Assembly: GCA_918026815.1 (NCBI GenBank) | Contig: CAKJVC010000047.1 | Coordinates: 1-55,430, forward strand | From: Chalara sp. BL73 | Lineage: Eukaryota > Ascomycota > Leotiomycetes > Helotiales | Direction of reading: 5' to 3' | Length of the DNA stretch: 55,430 nucleotides | Part shown: positions 22,433 through 32,793 of the stretch, piece after piece | Layout of the letters: each line of letters opens with the position of its first letter | Position numbering within the stretch: the first letter of the stretch is position 1 | Translations under genes and position numbers: made by a program | The notes under the pieces: generated by a model | Told to the model about the DNA's origin: nothing | Database searches by the model: none | What the model saw: the letters and a program-made list of their open reading frames with translations, nothing else

Positions 22433-23417
22433 ATGCCCAAGATGATAGTCACTTTGCCATATAGCCTCCACAGCCGCTATCCAGCCATCGCAACAGCCTG
22501 GGCCATCATAATTACTCCACCAATCTTCATAAATCTCAGCCTCTTCTACGGCCTCTGGTATGGCAAACCAGAAACGGACCGTATCGCTGGTTTGTCCTCC
22601 CTTTTCCACAAAGTTCCCCTTGGAGATCACATGACTAACCATCATCCAATTTGAAGCCCTCACCATCCCAACAGCGGTTCTAGGAGTCTTCACAGCCGTC
22701 GCACTCATAGAACGAACCTATAAACTCGCACAGAAATCCCCGGAGTACCGATCTCTTAAGTCCTCGCGTTACGCGCTGGATATATTTCAATGGGGATACT
22801 TTGCGGCACTCCTCCTAATCTCCGCGCTTATAAGCTCGACACTTGCAAGAGGAGATATGGATGATGATGGCCACGAACTGCAAGTTCGTCTCATTTCACT
22901 GCCGGCGTCACTTCTTATGTTCTTCCTCGCAACTCTCACGCTAATATCCTTGGTGCTTAATGCTCTCAATTTCGAATTACCCTTCCGGTTCGGAAGTCTG
23001 GATGCAGGCAACGCAGTACGACCGGCTGTGTACTACATCGTGGAGGATGTAGTGGCTGTCGATGGGAATGGCGGATCTGAATTCAGGGAAGCATGGACCG
23101 CGAGGTATGATGGGAGCAAGGTGTTTCGGGAGATGATTTGGATGCTGAGCGTTGCGTGGATGCTAGCATTTTATGTTTTTGCTGGGCTATTTACGGTATT
23201 GGTATTTATACTGCCGAAAGAAGTTGTATATGCTGTGGGTTGGGCAGGCCCGTTCCCGCTAGCCGGGTTGATGACTTTATGGACGATATTCTATGTTAAG
23301 TCCAGTTTGAGGAAGGAGGCCGAGGGAGATAATCACGAGGACATAGATAGGCAAGAAAGTGAAGGTTCTAGGCCAAACCAAGATGAGAGGACACCTTTGA
23401 TAAGGAATTCAGTCTAG
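22433..23417 (+). CDS. Multi-pass membrane protein of unknown function (fungal-specific)
   Basis: Two exons (22433-22589, 22657-23417) encode 305 residues. The 67-nt intron has GTTTGT, branch tgactaac and ..AAG, and joins KPETDRIA to ALTIPTAVLG in frame. Hydrophobic segments lie at about residues 18-40, 54-70, 100-118, 138-160, 220-242 and 250-275. PPIFINLSLFYGLWYGK near the N-terminus and YAVGWAGPF near the last helix look conserved in a family of uncharacterised fungal integral membrane proteins. The C-terminus is hydrophilic and acidic. No catalytic motif is seen. The start could lie slightly upstream if an exon was missed. Confidence 0.75.
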
Positions 23418-23632
23418 ATTACCATGCCTGGAGGCTGTGTCATAGAAACTTCGAGATGAATCATATTCCACTGGGTTCTACTTTTATTGTGAGAGACTAG
23501 TTACCACTTTAAATCAAATTACTTGAGATAGCTCTACGGTTCACTGTATTATATAATCTACACAGACGAGTTATTATCCTTTGTGCTACTCTCCAGCTCC
23601 AGCTCCACTCGCCGCACAGTGTTGAAGAACCG

Positions 23633-24595
23633 CTACCCTTGATATAGCTCAATTTGCTTACTAGGATAAGGGCAGAAATTTTTCATGTACTCATCCTCGT
23701 CCTGAATAACCTCCTTACATGGTGTCCCAGAGATATTGTATCCGCGTCTCCAGACCTTTGGACGTTTCTTCTCCAAAGAATCCTCCGCATGCTCCCAGCC
23801 AAAACGCCGAGGATGAAACCTCCATTTGCCGCCACACTTCCGACAGCATGGCGGTCTCCTTGGCCAGTTAACCTCGTCCTCCCTCATCCGCGCCAAAAGC
23901 TCATCCCACACACCGGCCCTCTTTAAGATTTTGGTATCTTCAATAAGATATTGATCGTTGATGGGCGATACCGGACCTTCTAATCCAGGTTTGAAACCAT
24001 GAACGTGCTTCTCAGGCTCTTGGAGGTCCTTTTCCGTGCATGGGAAACACAGCTTATCCTTCATACAGAAAAAGTCTGCCACCCATTGCTCGCACCCACC
24101 ACAAAGATGAACATTGAAGCCGTGATCGACGCTGTTTATCATGGCCCCAGGGACGTACTTCCTACCTCCTCCCGTGAGGGGGCCCATGCCTTCTTGTCTC
24201 TTCGTCCCACAGTCCAGACAGAAACGCTTTCTCTCTATCGTATAATCATCATCCATCATCATGCGATAACATTGCCCGTGCGCAAATTTCCTCAGCGGCT
24301 TTATTTTGCTGCAGATGAAACATATAAACAGGTTCTTTGGCGAGTAGTTCGGCCACCGCCAACTCTCATCGGCAAATACCAGTGTGCCCCAAGCATTGAG
24401 ATTCGAGGGGGCGTTCTCAAGTGAAACCAAGAACCGTATGCGCTCTTCTTTGTCTTTGTACAGTGGCTGATGTACCACAAGTTCGTTAATGTGTTTGCAA
24501 ACGGTGAGGGTAGTGATGAGATTAGGATAATCCAGAAAAGAGAGGATGAGATTTTGAAGTTCGACAGGGAGCTCAGTGAAGGCAAAAGAGGCCAT
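23633..24595 (-). CDS. F-box protein with cysteine-rich region
   Basis: Intronless, 320 residues. The N-terminus FTELPVELQNLILSFLDYPNLITTLTVCKHINELV is an F-box (about residues 7-42), which binds Skp1 in SCF ubiquitin ligases. A Cys-rich part follows with paired cysteines: CFICSKIKPLRKFAHGQC (about 92-109), CLDCGTKR, CGGCEQW, CFPCTEKD and CCRKCGGKW. These probably bind zinc and may be the substrate-recognition part. This architecture is common and usually uncharacterised in filamentous ascomycetes. It is convergent with the preceding membrane-protein gene, with 215 bp between stops. Confidence 0.85.
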   Translation of the reverse strand: MASFAFTELPVELQNLILSFLDYPNLITTLTVCKHINELVVHQPLYKDKEERIRFLVSLENAPSNLNAWGTLVFADESWRWPNYSPKNLFICFICSKIKPLRKFAHGQCYRMMMDDDYTIERKRFCLDCGTKRQEGMGPLTGGGRKYVPGAMINSVDHGFNVHLCGGCEQWVADFFCMKDKLCFPCTEKDLQEPEKHVHGFKPGLEGPVSPINDQYLIEDTKILKRAGVWDELLARMREDEVNWPRRPPCCRKCGGKWRFHPRRFGWEHAEDSLEKKRPKVWRRGYNISGTPCKEVIQDEDEYMKNFCPYPSKQIELYQG

Positions 24596-25157
24596 AGTTA
24601 TTGCACATGTAAATCACCTGAAGACAGGATACGGAGAGAGAACGGCTCATATGAAATAAGAAGGAAGGTCAAGGAAGTAATCACAGTGTGGCGCAGCAGT
24701 CATTGACAATGCTAGAAAGTGTGGCCGTGTGAGTCAACAGGGGACAGACCCAAAATTACTCTTGCATTCAATTGGAGATATGATCACCGCCATTGCCATG
24801 CATCTTATCGTATAAATTCAGTAATGGGAAAGTATATAGACCAAAACCGACTAGTTTTTACGTACCGTCTATTCAATGTTTAATTACGTGAGGTATAAGC
24901 TGCCTTCCTTATAGCTTAGCTCAAGGAGAATGTGACATTTCTGCCACCCCTTAGATCCTTTACCCTGTTCGAGATTCGCTGAGTCTGAAAAATAATCTGC
25001 TGTATAGTATAAACTACCCTGAATATCCAACCCCCTGAAGCGGGCAGCACCTGAGTGGCTTATGTAATCGATTTACCCCTCCACAACCCCGCATCCTCAC
25101 ATCATAGCCTCCTCTCAAGCTTTCCAGCCATCCCCAAGCTCACAAGCCCCCGTCGAA

Positions 25158-26296
25158 ATGTCGCTCTATCCTCCATTTCCGGTAAACAGCTCAGGACACC
25201 TCCAAGTCTCAGAAACCCACTCGATCTACTACGAAGACAGCGGCCTGCAAGATGGCGTCCCCATAATTTTCCTCCACGGCGGACCCGGCGCCGGAACAGA
25301 CGAGATCGATAGGCAAGCCTCTCCATCACCGCATTACTCCTCCTCCTCCTCCTCCCACAGCCGCCGCAACTAACCAGAGAGTCCCGCAGGCGATACTTTG
25401 ACCCGTCGCACTACCGCACTATCCTCTTCGACCAGCGCGGTTCCGGAAAATCCACCCCGCACGCTTCGCTCCACGAGAACACGACCTGGCATCTGGTCTC
25501 GGACATCGAGGCCCTGCGCACGCACCTCCAGATCCCTAAATGGCTCGTCTTTGGTGGCTCCTGGGGCAGCACGCTCTCGCTGGCGTACGCGCAAACGCAC
25601 CCGGACCGCGTCGCGGGCCTCATCCTCCGCGGGATCTTCACGTTGCGGAAGAGCGAGCTGGAGTTCTTCTACCAAGGCGGCACGGACTGGCTGTTCCCGG
25701 ATTATTTCGAGGAGTACAAGAACGTGATTCCCGAGGAGGAGAGGGCCGATATGATGGGGGCGTATTATAAGAGGCTAACGGGAGATGATGAGGCGGAGAA
25801 GCTGAAGTGGCATGTCTTCCTATTTCGTTGTATCCTAATTTTATCCTAACAAAAGTACAGTGCCGCAGCATGGAGTAAATGGGAAACAGCAACAAGCAAG
25901 CTAATTGTCGACGCGAACTACATCGCCAAATCTGAGAACCCAAAATGGTAACCATTTCCCCTTCCCTTCCTCTTGTAAGGAGCTGATGGGTACAGGGCAC
26001 TGGCGTTCGCACGCATAGAATCGCACTTCTTCGTGAACGAAGGCTTCATGAAAGAAGGGCAGCTGATCGCGGACGCGCACAAGATCGCGCACCTCCCCAT
26101 CACCATCATCCAAGGACGCTACGACGTGGTCTGCCCGGCGAAAACAAGCTGGGAGCTCTACCAGGCGCTCGGCGGCCCGCAGAACAAAAACGTGGAGTAC
26201 AAGATCATCGGCGACGCCGGACACAGCGCGCATGAGAAGAGCATCCAGGCAGCGCTCCTGGACGCGGTTGATAAGTTCAAGAGCCTGAAGTTCTAG
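25158..26296 (+). CDS. Proline iminopeptidase (peptidase family S33)
   Basis: Releases N-terminal proline from peptides (prolyl aminopeptidase, EC 3.4.11.5). Exons: 25158-25312, 25390-25809, 25861-25947 and 25996-26296, giving 320 residues, the usual length. Motifs: oxyanion HGGPGAG (40-46), DQRGSGKS, nucleophile elbow GGSWGS (Ser109), Asp264 in GRYDVVCP and His297 in DAGHSAHE. There is no signal peptide, so it is cytosolic. The first intron must use a GC donor (AG|GCAAGC..CAG, branch gcaactaac), because no GT donor preserves EIDRRYFDP. The second intron can start with GC at 25810 or GT at 25807, giving 320 or 319 residues. Codons are markedly GC-rich compared with neighbours. Confidence 0.92.
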
Positions 26297-27153
26297 CAGC
26301 CCGTGGAAACCAAACTGAATTGAAATTGAATCACCCCCATCCCTGATATGTAATCCCACCTAAAACCCAGGAAGGTAATTTAAGAGACGACACTGTCCGA
26401 GTGATTATCACATAAACCGCAATCAACCCGCAATGCTTGCGCAGGTTCTCATCTTTTGAATGCTTAAAGAATCTATAGCTTAGTCAGAACCCGCCCCCCC
26501 CCTCTCCTCTCTTCTTCCACACATACCCCTATTTTAAGCGACGGAAAAAATGCCTTAGCAGAAAGGAGGAAAAGGGAGACACATGCTTAGTTTGACTCTA
26601 GGTATAAGTATTCCTTTCTTGTTTTCTTTTCTTTTCAACCAAAAAACGCTTTTCCACAAATAAACTGTAGAAATCAAAATAAAATAAAATAAAAAATACA
26701 AATATAACGCTTTATAATAAGTGCCCATCGTATATAATACGTGATAATACTAAAAGCAACACAAAAGTTAAACAATCAGAACCCATCTCTGATACCGGTA
26801 CCTTGACAGGGGTAATGATGGAGTTCCAGATGGTCAAGAAAAGCAAGAACGGCTGGGAAGGAGAGCAAAAATACCAACAAACGCCAAAAAAATACAAAGC
26901 GGAGTCTATATATGCCGTCTCATCCCGATGCGGTAGCGAATAGCCAAGGACAACGTTTCTGAAGTTTAAAATGCAAAACCCCTGCCTAGTCAGTCTATTG
27001 GCTAGGTCAAGAATCCATAAGTGTTGGGCAATAATATCAGTAATCTCATACACTCTTATGACAGAAGAAGTCCCCACATAAAGCGCCGAATGTATTGTAC
27101 ATTTTGCCTCTCCAGAATTTACAGGTGGCACAGATATCAGAAGTCTTGAATCA
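26297..27153. other. Intergenic between convergent genes, 0.86 kb
   Basis: Shared 3' flank of the iminopeptidase and the FAD oxidase. It contains a C-run near 26497-26506 and an A/T-rich tract at about 26640-26710. No gene is seen. Confidence 0.6.
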
Positions 27154-29177
27154 TTACAACTTCGCCTTAATTTTCTTCCCATCCCCTTTTATGGTCTCGA
27201 TTAGTCCTTGAGCACGAGGAACAGAGAAGGCATTTGGTGTAAAAACACCCTCTGGATCAACTCTGGCACGGACACGTTTCAATGCCTCCCACTTCTCCTT
27301 GTTCTCAAAGTATAAGTACCATACCTTCTCTAAGTCAAACTCACCAAAGCTGCCCCACAAGACTCTGCGCTCTTGCTTACTAAATTTGCCTTTTGGACCA
27401 ACAGCTTGTTGTACGGTGACTATGTGCCAATCCTCGGCTCGCATCTTATAGTCATCCTCGTAGAAGATGTCCATAGTTGCGACAACCGTAGAGTCGCGCC
27501 AGCTGAGAGAAGTTCCATTACCAGCGTTGCGTATAAACTGTGAGTGTTTTCCGCCGTAGGATGCAAATTGGGCTTATTGAGATGTTAATTGGGTGAAAAC
27601 AAAATGACGAGAAGGTTTTTGCGGGTTAAATAGAAGGACACACCGGATAGAAAGCAATGGTTGGCCGTAGGTCGAATGATGGAGTCGATACGTGCTGTGC
27701 ACCATTGGGGCCAGCCATCCTTAGCAAGAGTTTTGGAGTCACTGAGAAGGGTACTCTTGAAGTAAGGATGATCTGTAGTAACATTAGTTGATAGAGAAAT
27801 AAGATAACACGGAAGTTCTACCAAATTCTCTGACATTCGTAAAGATCCTAGAGATAAATTATCAGTATTTCTTAGCTTGACAATGATGTTGGCTAGAAAT
27901 ATAAGGTTACCAAAGCCAAGTTGGTCAGGCAGACCTCGCTAGAATGCCTTCTGCCAAACGCAATCATGCCAATGAGGATCACAAATGAACCTACCACTGC
28001 TTTGTCATTATACTCATTGGCTTCGTCTTGACATGCGAAGTGGTCTCAAACAAACATCCCGACTTGATCTTCTCGAACCAATCCATATCTGGAATGTCAT
28101 CTTTCGAGAATGGAACCCATTGAGCAAACACAATAATGACGCGAGGGAAGAAAGGCGTGCCATCGTCAGCATATAATTCAGGATGCTCCATTTGCATCTT
28201 AAATTGCGCTTCGGGAACCCAGTCTAGCAAATCATTCTGCGAACTCAGAACTGTGACTGTCAAGTCATAGTTTCGGGGGAAGTTTTCGTCGTCTGACATC
28301 TCTGCAACGATACCAAGCAAGCGCTCTAAGGTTGAAGGGTCGTACCAGTAGACGCCCTTGAAGCCTTGTGCACCAATATAATCCTTGTCACGATGCGCCT
28401 TCAAAGTCATATGCGTGATGACACCGAAGTTTCCTGGACTGCCTCCCAGTATGGCGCTGAAGAGCTCTAAATCGCTTTCTTTTGTGACCTTCTTAACGTT
28501 TCCCTCATAGTCAATTATCTCCAGTCCAACGACATGGTCACTAAATAGACCAAAGCTACGGCCAAGCTGACCGTATCCTCCTGTCTGTACATGGCCCTGA
28601 AATGTATTACTACACTCCTTCCTTTTCGGGTAGGCTCAGAGTGACTTACTCCGAGGTGGACATTGATACATTGTCCATGTGGTACAAAGATTTTCTTCTT
28701 ACCCATTAGCGCATTGAAGTCGCCGACCGACCAGCTAACGCTCGTTCTGACGAAGGTCTCTTCGCCCTTTTCGAAGACTTCGAAGTCGTCCAATCCTCGA
28801 AAGGTCATCTTCAAATCTAATTGGATGTTCGGTGCTTTGGTACTCGAGGCTCCGGAATACTGGTGACCACCAGTGCGGATGGCGATACCTACCTTGTTTT
28901 CTCTGGCATACTTAATCACGGCGATGATGTCAGTCTTAGACTTGGGGAATATGATTAATGCTGGTTTCATTCGCTGCTCGATCGTGTAGCTGGAAGTCGC
29001 ATATTGGTTTCTGCGCTCTTCATATTCTCTAGAGAATGGTTGGTACTGGGTACCCTCCAGATCCTGGATTGGGCCATTAGTTGAAGGCATGTCGATTGCA
29101 GTCTTGGTGTTTCGAGCTGTGGGATCTTGTCCTTTGGTATGTGCTATGCGCATAATCGGCGAGGGGAGTGGACACAA
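27154..29177 (-). CDS. FAD-linked oxidase, berberine-bridge-enzyme type, bicovalent flavin
   Basis: Oxidises an alcohol, sugar or secondary metabolite with FAD and O2. Five exons (29177-28650, 28596-27995, 27847-27822, 27772-27644, 27572-27154) give 567 residues. Exon 3 is only 26 nt and encodes WIFTNVREF between an intron of 147 nt and one of 49 nt. RTGGHQYSG supplies His105 for covalent FAD. Cys170 in GQCINVHLG sits eight residues before the conserved GH, the position of the second flavin bond in bicovalent enzymes. GGSPGNFGVIT and the C-terminal RRVLWGSFGEFD..RVRARVDPEGVFTPN (substrate/BBE domain) follow. A later start at MPSTNGP (Met30) fits the family length better and gives 538 residues. 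I see no signal peptide. Substrate unknown. Confidence 0.88.
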
Positions 29178-30786
29178 GGCTGCTCAGGTCTTGAGCGACG
29201 GTGTAGGCAGAGAGTAGATAAATGAAAAGGTGGACTAAGAAGAAGACGAAGGCGAAGGATGAGGAGGTTGTGCGCCTTGAACATACCTTGGTGGCCCTGT
29301 GACTAAAATCTGGCCGACTACAGAAGGGAAGGGTGGTGCAATGCTCATGAGAAGGGGTGTTTTAGGAAAGAACTCTTAACCACCTGATCAGTCACTCGAT
29401 TGACAAAGGGCGCCCTCAATGCGGCATTGTTGTCTGTTTTGTTGGTGATAATCCGTACGTTTGACGCGGTTTCTGATAATGCGTATCCTTATGGTGATTT
29501 TGGAAAGCTGTGATGACAGAGTGGATGTATAGGTGTGGGTCAGCGAAGGTGATGTGTAGCTGCTTCACCTCAGCCCTGAGAAGAACAATGGACAGCAGCA
29601 GCCCAAGAAGTAGAAATTGAATATCAGAAAACATCCCACTACAGGTTCAAGCACAAGGCTGAGCTCCCTCAGCAAAAGTGGTGGTGAATAAAACTTACAT
29701 TTATGTAGCGGCATGGTTGATTTCTCACGATCCAACGTTGGGAAAGAAAATTAACCCCGTATACCGTGCAGGAGGACCAAACTCGCCTTTCCATAGCATT
29801 CGTGTTCCGTTTTAGCCGTTGTTGTACATCTTGGGTATTCTTGTCGGACGTATATCCTGCTCCTCCCGTTTAGAAGCACAGGTTACCACTGTATGGCCAC
29901 ATCTATGTACATTCGAACTTTGGGCATATACAGCGCACTCCCAGAGCGTTATTTACAGATCTCTGAACGGGGTTAGCGGGTAAACAGAGTACCGCGGCAA
30001 ACAAAGCTTATATATGAGTTCTATTACGGTGGTACTAATGCAGATCAGGACTTATTATGTTCAGGTACGCGTAGCTGATATGCTCTACTGTCATAAAAGA
30101 GATGGTGGTTAGTATTGGTCATACTGTAAAAGACAGGGGCTGCTATACCACGAAGACATGTACCCAAGGATGAGATGTATCTGTCACTTCACGTCATAAA
30201 CCACCTCCTTCCTGAATTAAAAGCAAAAGCGATAAAAGTGTCGGTGGACATCATCTATTCCGTAGTCTAATCAAACACACACCACATCAGCTTCTCACGA
30301 GATGAGAAGAAAAACCAAGACCTTATGCATCACATCGAAAAAAAAAAATGCACAACTCCTATGTACCATGAAGTCGTAGTCTCAATCTTCACATCATCCA
30401 TCCATCAACAAAAAGGCCATATGAAGAAAATAAACGAAGAATAAAATCAAAGCGCCAGTCATAACCTCATCTCATGTATCGTCATCATGCGAAAGCCACG
30501 CAATTCCATGCTGAAATAGAGAAGAAGATCCCAAAATGATTAGAATGAATGCCGGTTGAAGCCGCAAGTGTGGAGGAATGAAGTCGGGTCAAATGCCGCG
30601 CATGAACATAAACTCCAGCCAGTTCTGTGATTCCCATGGCTTCCAGGGACATGAGTTTTTCGTAAAAGTCGTGCCGTTCGTCCGAACAAAAGAAAGAAAA
30701 TACACTGCAAATGCCGTGCAGATGAAGACAAAATATCGTGTCAAGAAGGTTATAAATAGCCTCAGAGTGAGGTGAGTGGTGGCTGA
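29178..30786. other. Intergenic, 1.6 kb
   Basis: No supportable gene. A 72-codon minus-strand frame at 29416-29634 starts with a hydrophobic stretch that resembles a signal peptide, but the rest has no recognisable pattern or splice support. Confidence 0.55.
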
Positions 30787-32793
30787 TTACTCTTTTCGTG
30801 CCGCTGTCTCACGTTCCTTAATCTCCTTTAATTTTGAGTCGAGGTGAAACAATCGTGATTGCAAAGATGGGCCCTCACCGAAGTCAAACGACTCAATCGA
30901 GCGGCGTGTCTGATGCATAGTAGCAAAAGCAGATCTCCGAACTGTAGCAGTCGTATCTTGGAATAGACGGCGCGGGAAAGTGTTGCTTGGGCCAGATTCT
31001 GAAAAGGGTGAGCCGAGTCGGGTGCGTTCGAAAGTAGCAGATGGCAGGAGTGAAGGTGGTGGCTTCGCAGTGGCGGCTTCGATGATCTCTGCAGCAACAG
31101 GTAGTGTAGGAACCGGAGGAAATTGGAAGATAGTTGGAGGTCGGCCACTTAAGGCTTCGTCTCCGAGACTGAAACCACGTGTGCGGACACGGCGCCGGTT
31201 GCCTGGAAATGCTGCCCCAAATATTTGTTCGTTCAGGATGCTGGGTCTAACGATGGCACCATTGGCCCCAAATTCCTCATCTAAAGAATGCTGAGCACGT
31301 CGCTTCATGGTACAATTGAGTGATCGTGGCTCATTGAATCGAACAGGCGATCCGAGACGTGGCGCACGAGATTCCGCAACTGTATCCGAACGTGTACGTG
31401 GTTGAGGTAGGCGCAAGGAGTCCATTGTGGATGAGCTTGGACCATAAGTCTGAGCAACAAAGGGCGATCCTAGGATACGGCCGCGGTCCTTGCTTTCTAG
31501 TTCTTGTGTGCTCTCAAAACTGGGCGGTAGACAGTCTTTCAGAGAGGGGAACGATGAAGTCGGGGTATCAAGTTCATCCGCACCAAGCTTCGCAAGTGGG
31601 CCATCCGGCTGCATGCTTTCAGCCGTGCTAGTGGCAAGTGATAGAGCAATGTCACTAGTGTTAAACATTGAACGAGGCTCAGTTTCGTGATAAGCGGCGC
31701 GGTAAGGTTTTGTGAAGGGTGTCGGGCTACGGGATTGAAGATGGTGGTGTAGTTGGACAAGGTTGGAATCGCTGTTCTTTGTTCTTCTGCACAAGTCCCT
31801 CAAATGGTTTCTGGTGTGCTTGCTCGAATGTGGCCATTGCGCATAAGATTTCGCACTCTCTCCAGTTGGTGTCAAACTACCACTTGTATCAGAGACTCTA
31901 CGCGAAGTAGTTGATCTTCGGACAGCAGAATTTGAAATCCTAGGTCCCTTCCAGCTCCTCTTTGCCTCTCTTGCAACCCGATGAATAATTCCCTGAGGTG
32001 GCACAGCACTGTGGCCAATGCGGAAAGGCGTGACAGTCGGGTCGGACAAATACAAAAGATATGTAGACCATAAATGCTGATTTTGGGCCTCTGTCCATGG
32101 AGCATCGTTTCGCGTCTTGGAGCGAAGTTTTGCATTCAAGGTTGTGACGGGGTCCGCAGGCTGATCAATGAACAGAGCCTTTCCTTTTCCTTTGCTTGGC
32201 GTGCTTGAATATTGGAATGGGTCTCCTGCATCAGACTCTGGACTGGTACAGCTGCCATCTTCAGAGGGTCGTGAAACGCGGCTACAACTGTAGAGAGAAT
32301 CATCCGAGAAATCAGATCCAGCAGTCGAGTGTGATGAATTTGGTCTACCAAAGTAGTCACCTGCAGGCGACGAAGTGCCAGCTGACCAATCTGGTAATTG
32401 GGAGTAATTTTCGTCATTCGAGAAGGTAGGCATTGGGGTTTTGGGTGGTGAACCGGACCGGAATGAATGTGGAGTGAGGAAAGAGGTTTGTATTGAGAGT
32501 GGTTGCTGATCCGTCATTTGATAATCACCGTCTTCGGCGACCTGGGGCTCCTCAATTGTTGGGATCGGAATATCAGCTGCTGCAACAGAAGCAAGGAAGT
32601 GTTCGGTAGGTGCCTGGAAGGTGGAAGAAGCATGTCGCCTCCGAACCTTTAATCGAGCCGGTCTAGGCGGAGAAGGCTGTCGAGGTTCCTCTGGTGCTGA
32701 TGCTTCAGGAGTTGTAGGACAATCTTCTGCACCATGGTGGAATCGAAAGTCTCGAGGAAGGGTTGAAGAGCCATTTGAATGCTGATAAAACAT
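30787..32793 (-). CDS. Large Ser/Pro-rich protein of unknown function
   Basis: Single uninterrupted frame of 668 residues. Most is low-complexity, Ser/Pro/Arg-rich and probably disordered, with many SP and TP sites suggesting phosphorylation. A more ordered segment lies at about residues 230-350. It begins NDAPWTEAQNQHLWSTYLLYLSDPTVTPF and continues HRVAREAKRSWKG and YAQWPHSSKHTRNHLRDLCRR; the W-T-E..LW start recalls SANT/Myb-type helices but is not a confident match. Short repeated peptides of the type RLGSPF/ILGSPF occur later. There is no signal peptide or membrane helix, so it is likely nuclear or cytosolic. I do not recognise the gene. Confidence 0.8.
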   Translation of the reverse strand: MFYQHSNGSSTLPRDFRFHHGAEDCPTTPEASAPEEPRQPSPPRPARLKVRRRHASSTFQAPTEHFLASVAAADIPIPTIEEPQVAEDGDYQMTDQQPLSIQTSFLTPHSFRSGSPPKTPMPTFSNDENYSQLPDWSAGTSSPAGDYFGRPNSSHSTAGSDFSDDSLYSCSRVSRPSEDGSCTSPESDAGDPFQYSSTPSKGKGKALFIDQPADPVTTLNAKLRSKTRNDAPWTEAQNQHLWSTYLLYLSDPTVTPFRIGHSAVPPQGIIHRVAREAKRSWKGPRISNSAVRRSTTSRRVSDTSGSLTPTGESAKSYAQWPHSSKHTRNHLRDLCRRTKNSDSNLVQLHHHLQSRSPTPFTKPYRAAYHETEPRSMFNTSDIALSLATSTAESMQPDGPLAKLGADELDTPTSSFPSLKDCLPPSFESTQELESKDRGRILGSPFVAQTYGPSSSTMDSLRLPQPRTRSDTVAESRAPRLGSPVRFNEPRSLNCTMKRRAQHSLDEEFGANGAIVRPSILNEQIFGAAFPGNRRRVRTRGFSLGDEALSGRPPTIFQFPPVPTLPVAAEIIEAATAKPPPSLLPSATFERTRLGSPFSESGPSNTFPRRLFQDTTATVRRSAFATMHQTRRSIESFDFGEGPSLQSRLFHLDSKLKEIKERETAARKE

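Noticed and set aside
29416..29634. Minus-strand frame beginning with a hydrophobic stretch like a signal peptide
   Set aside because: Only 72 codons, the remainder has no recognisable pattern, and there is no splice support; probably chance.
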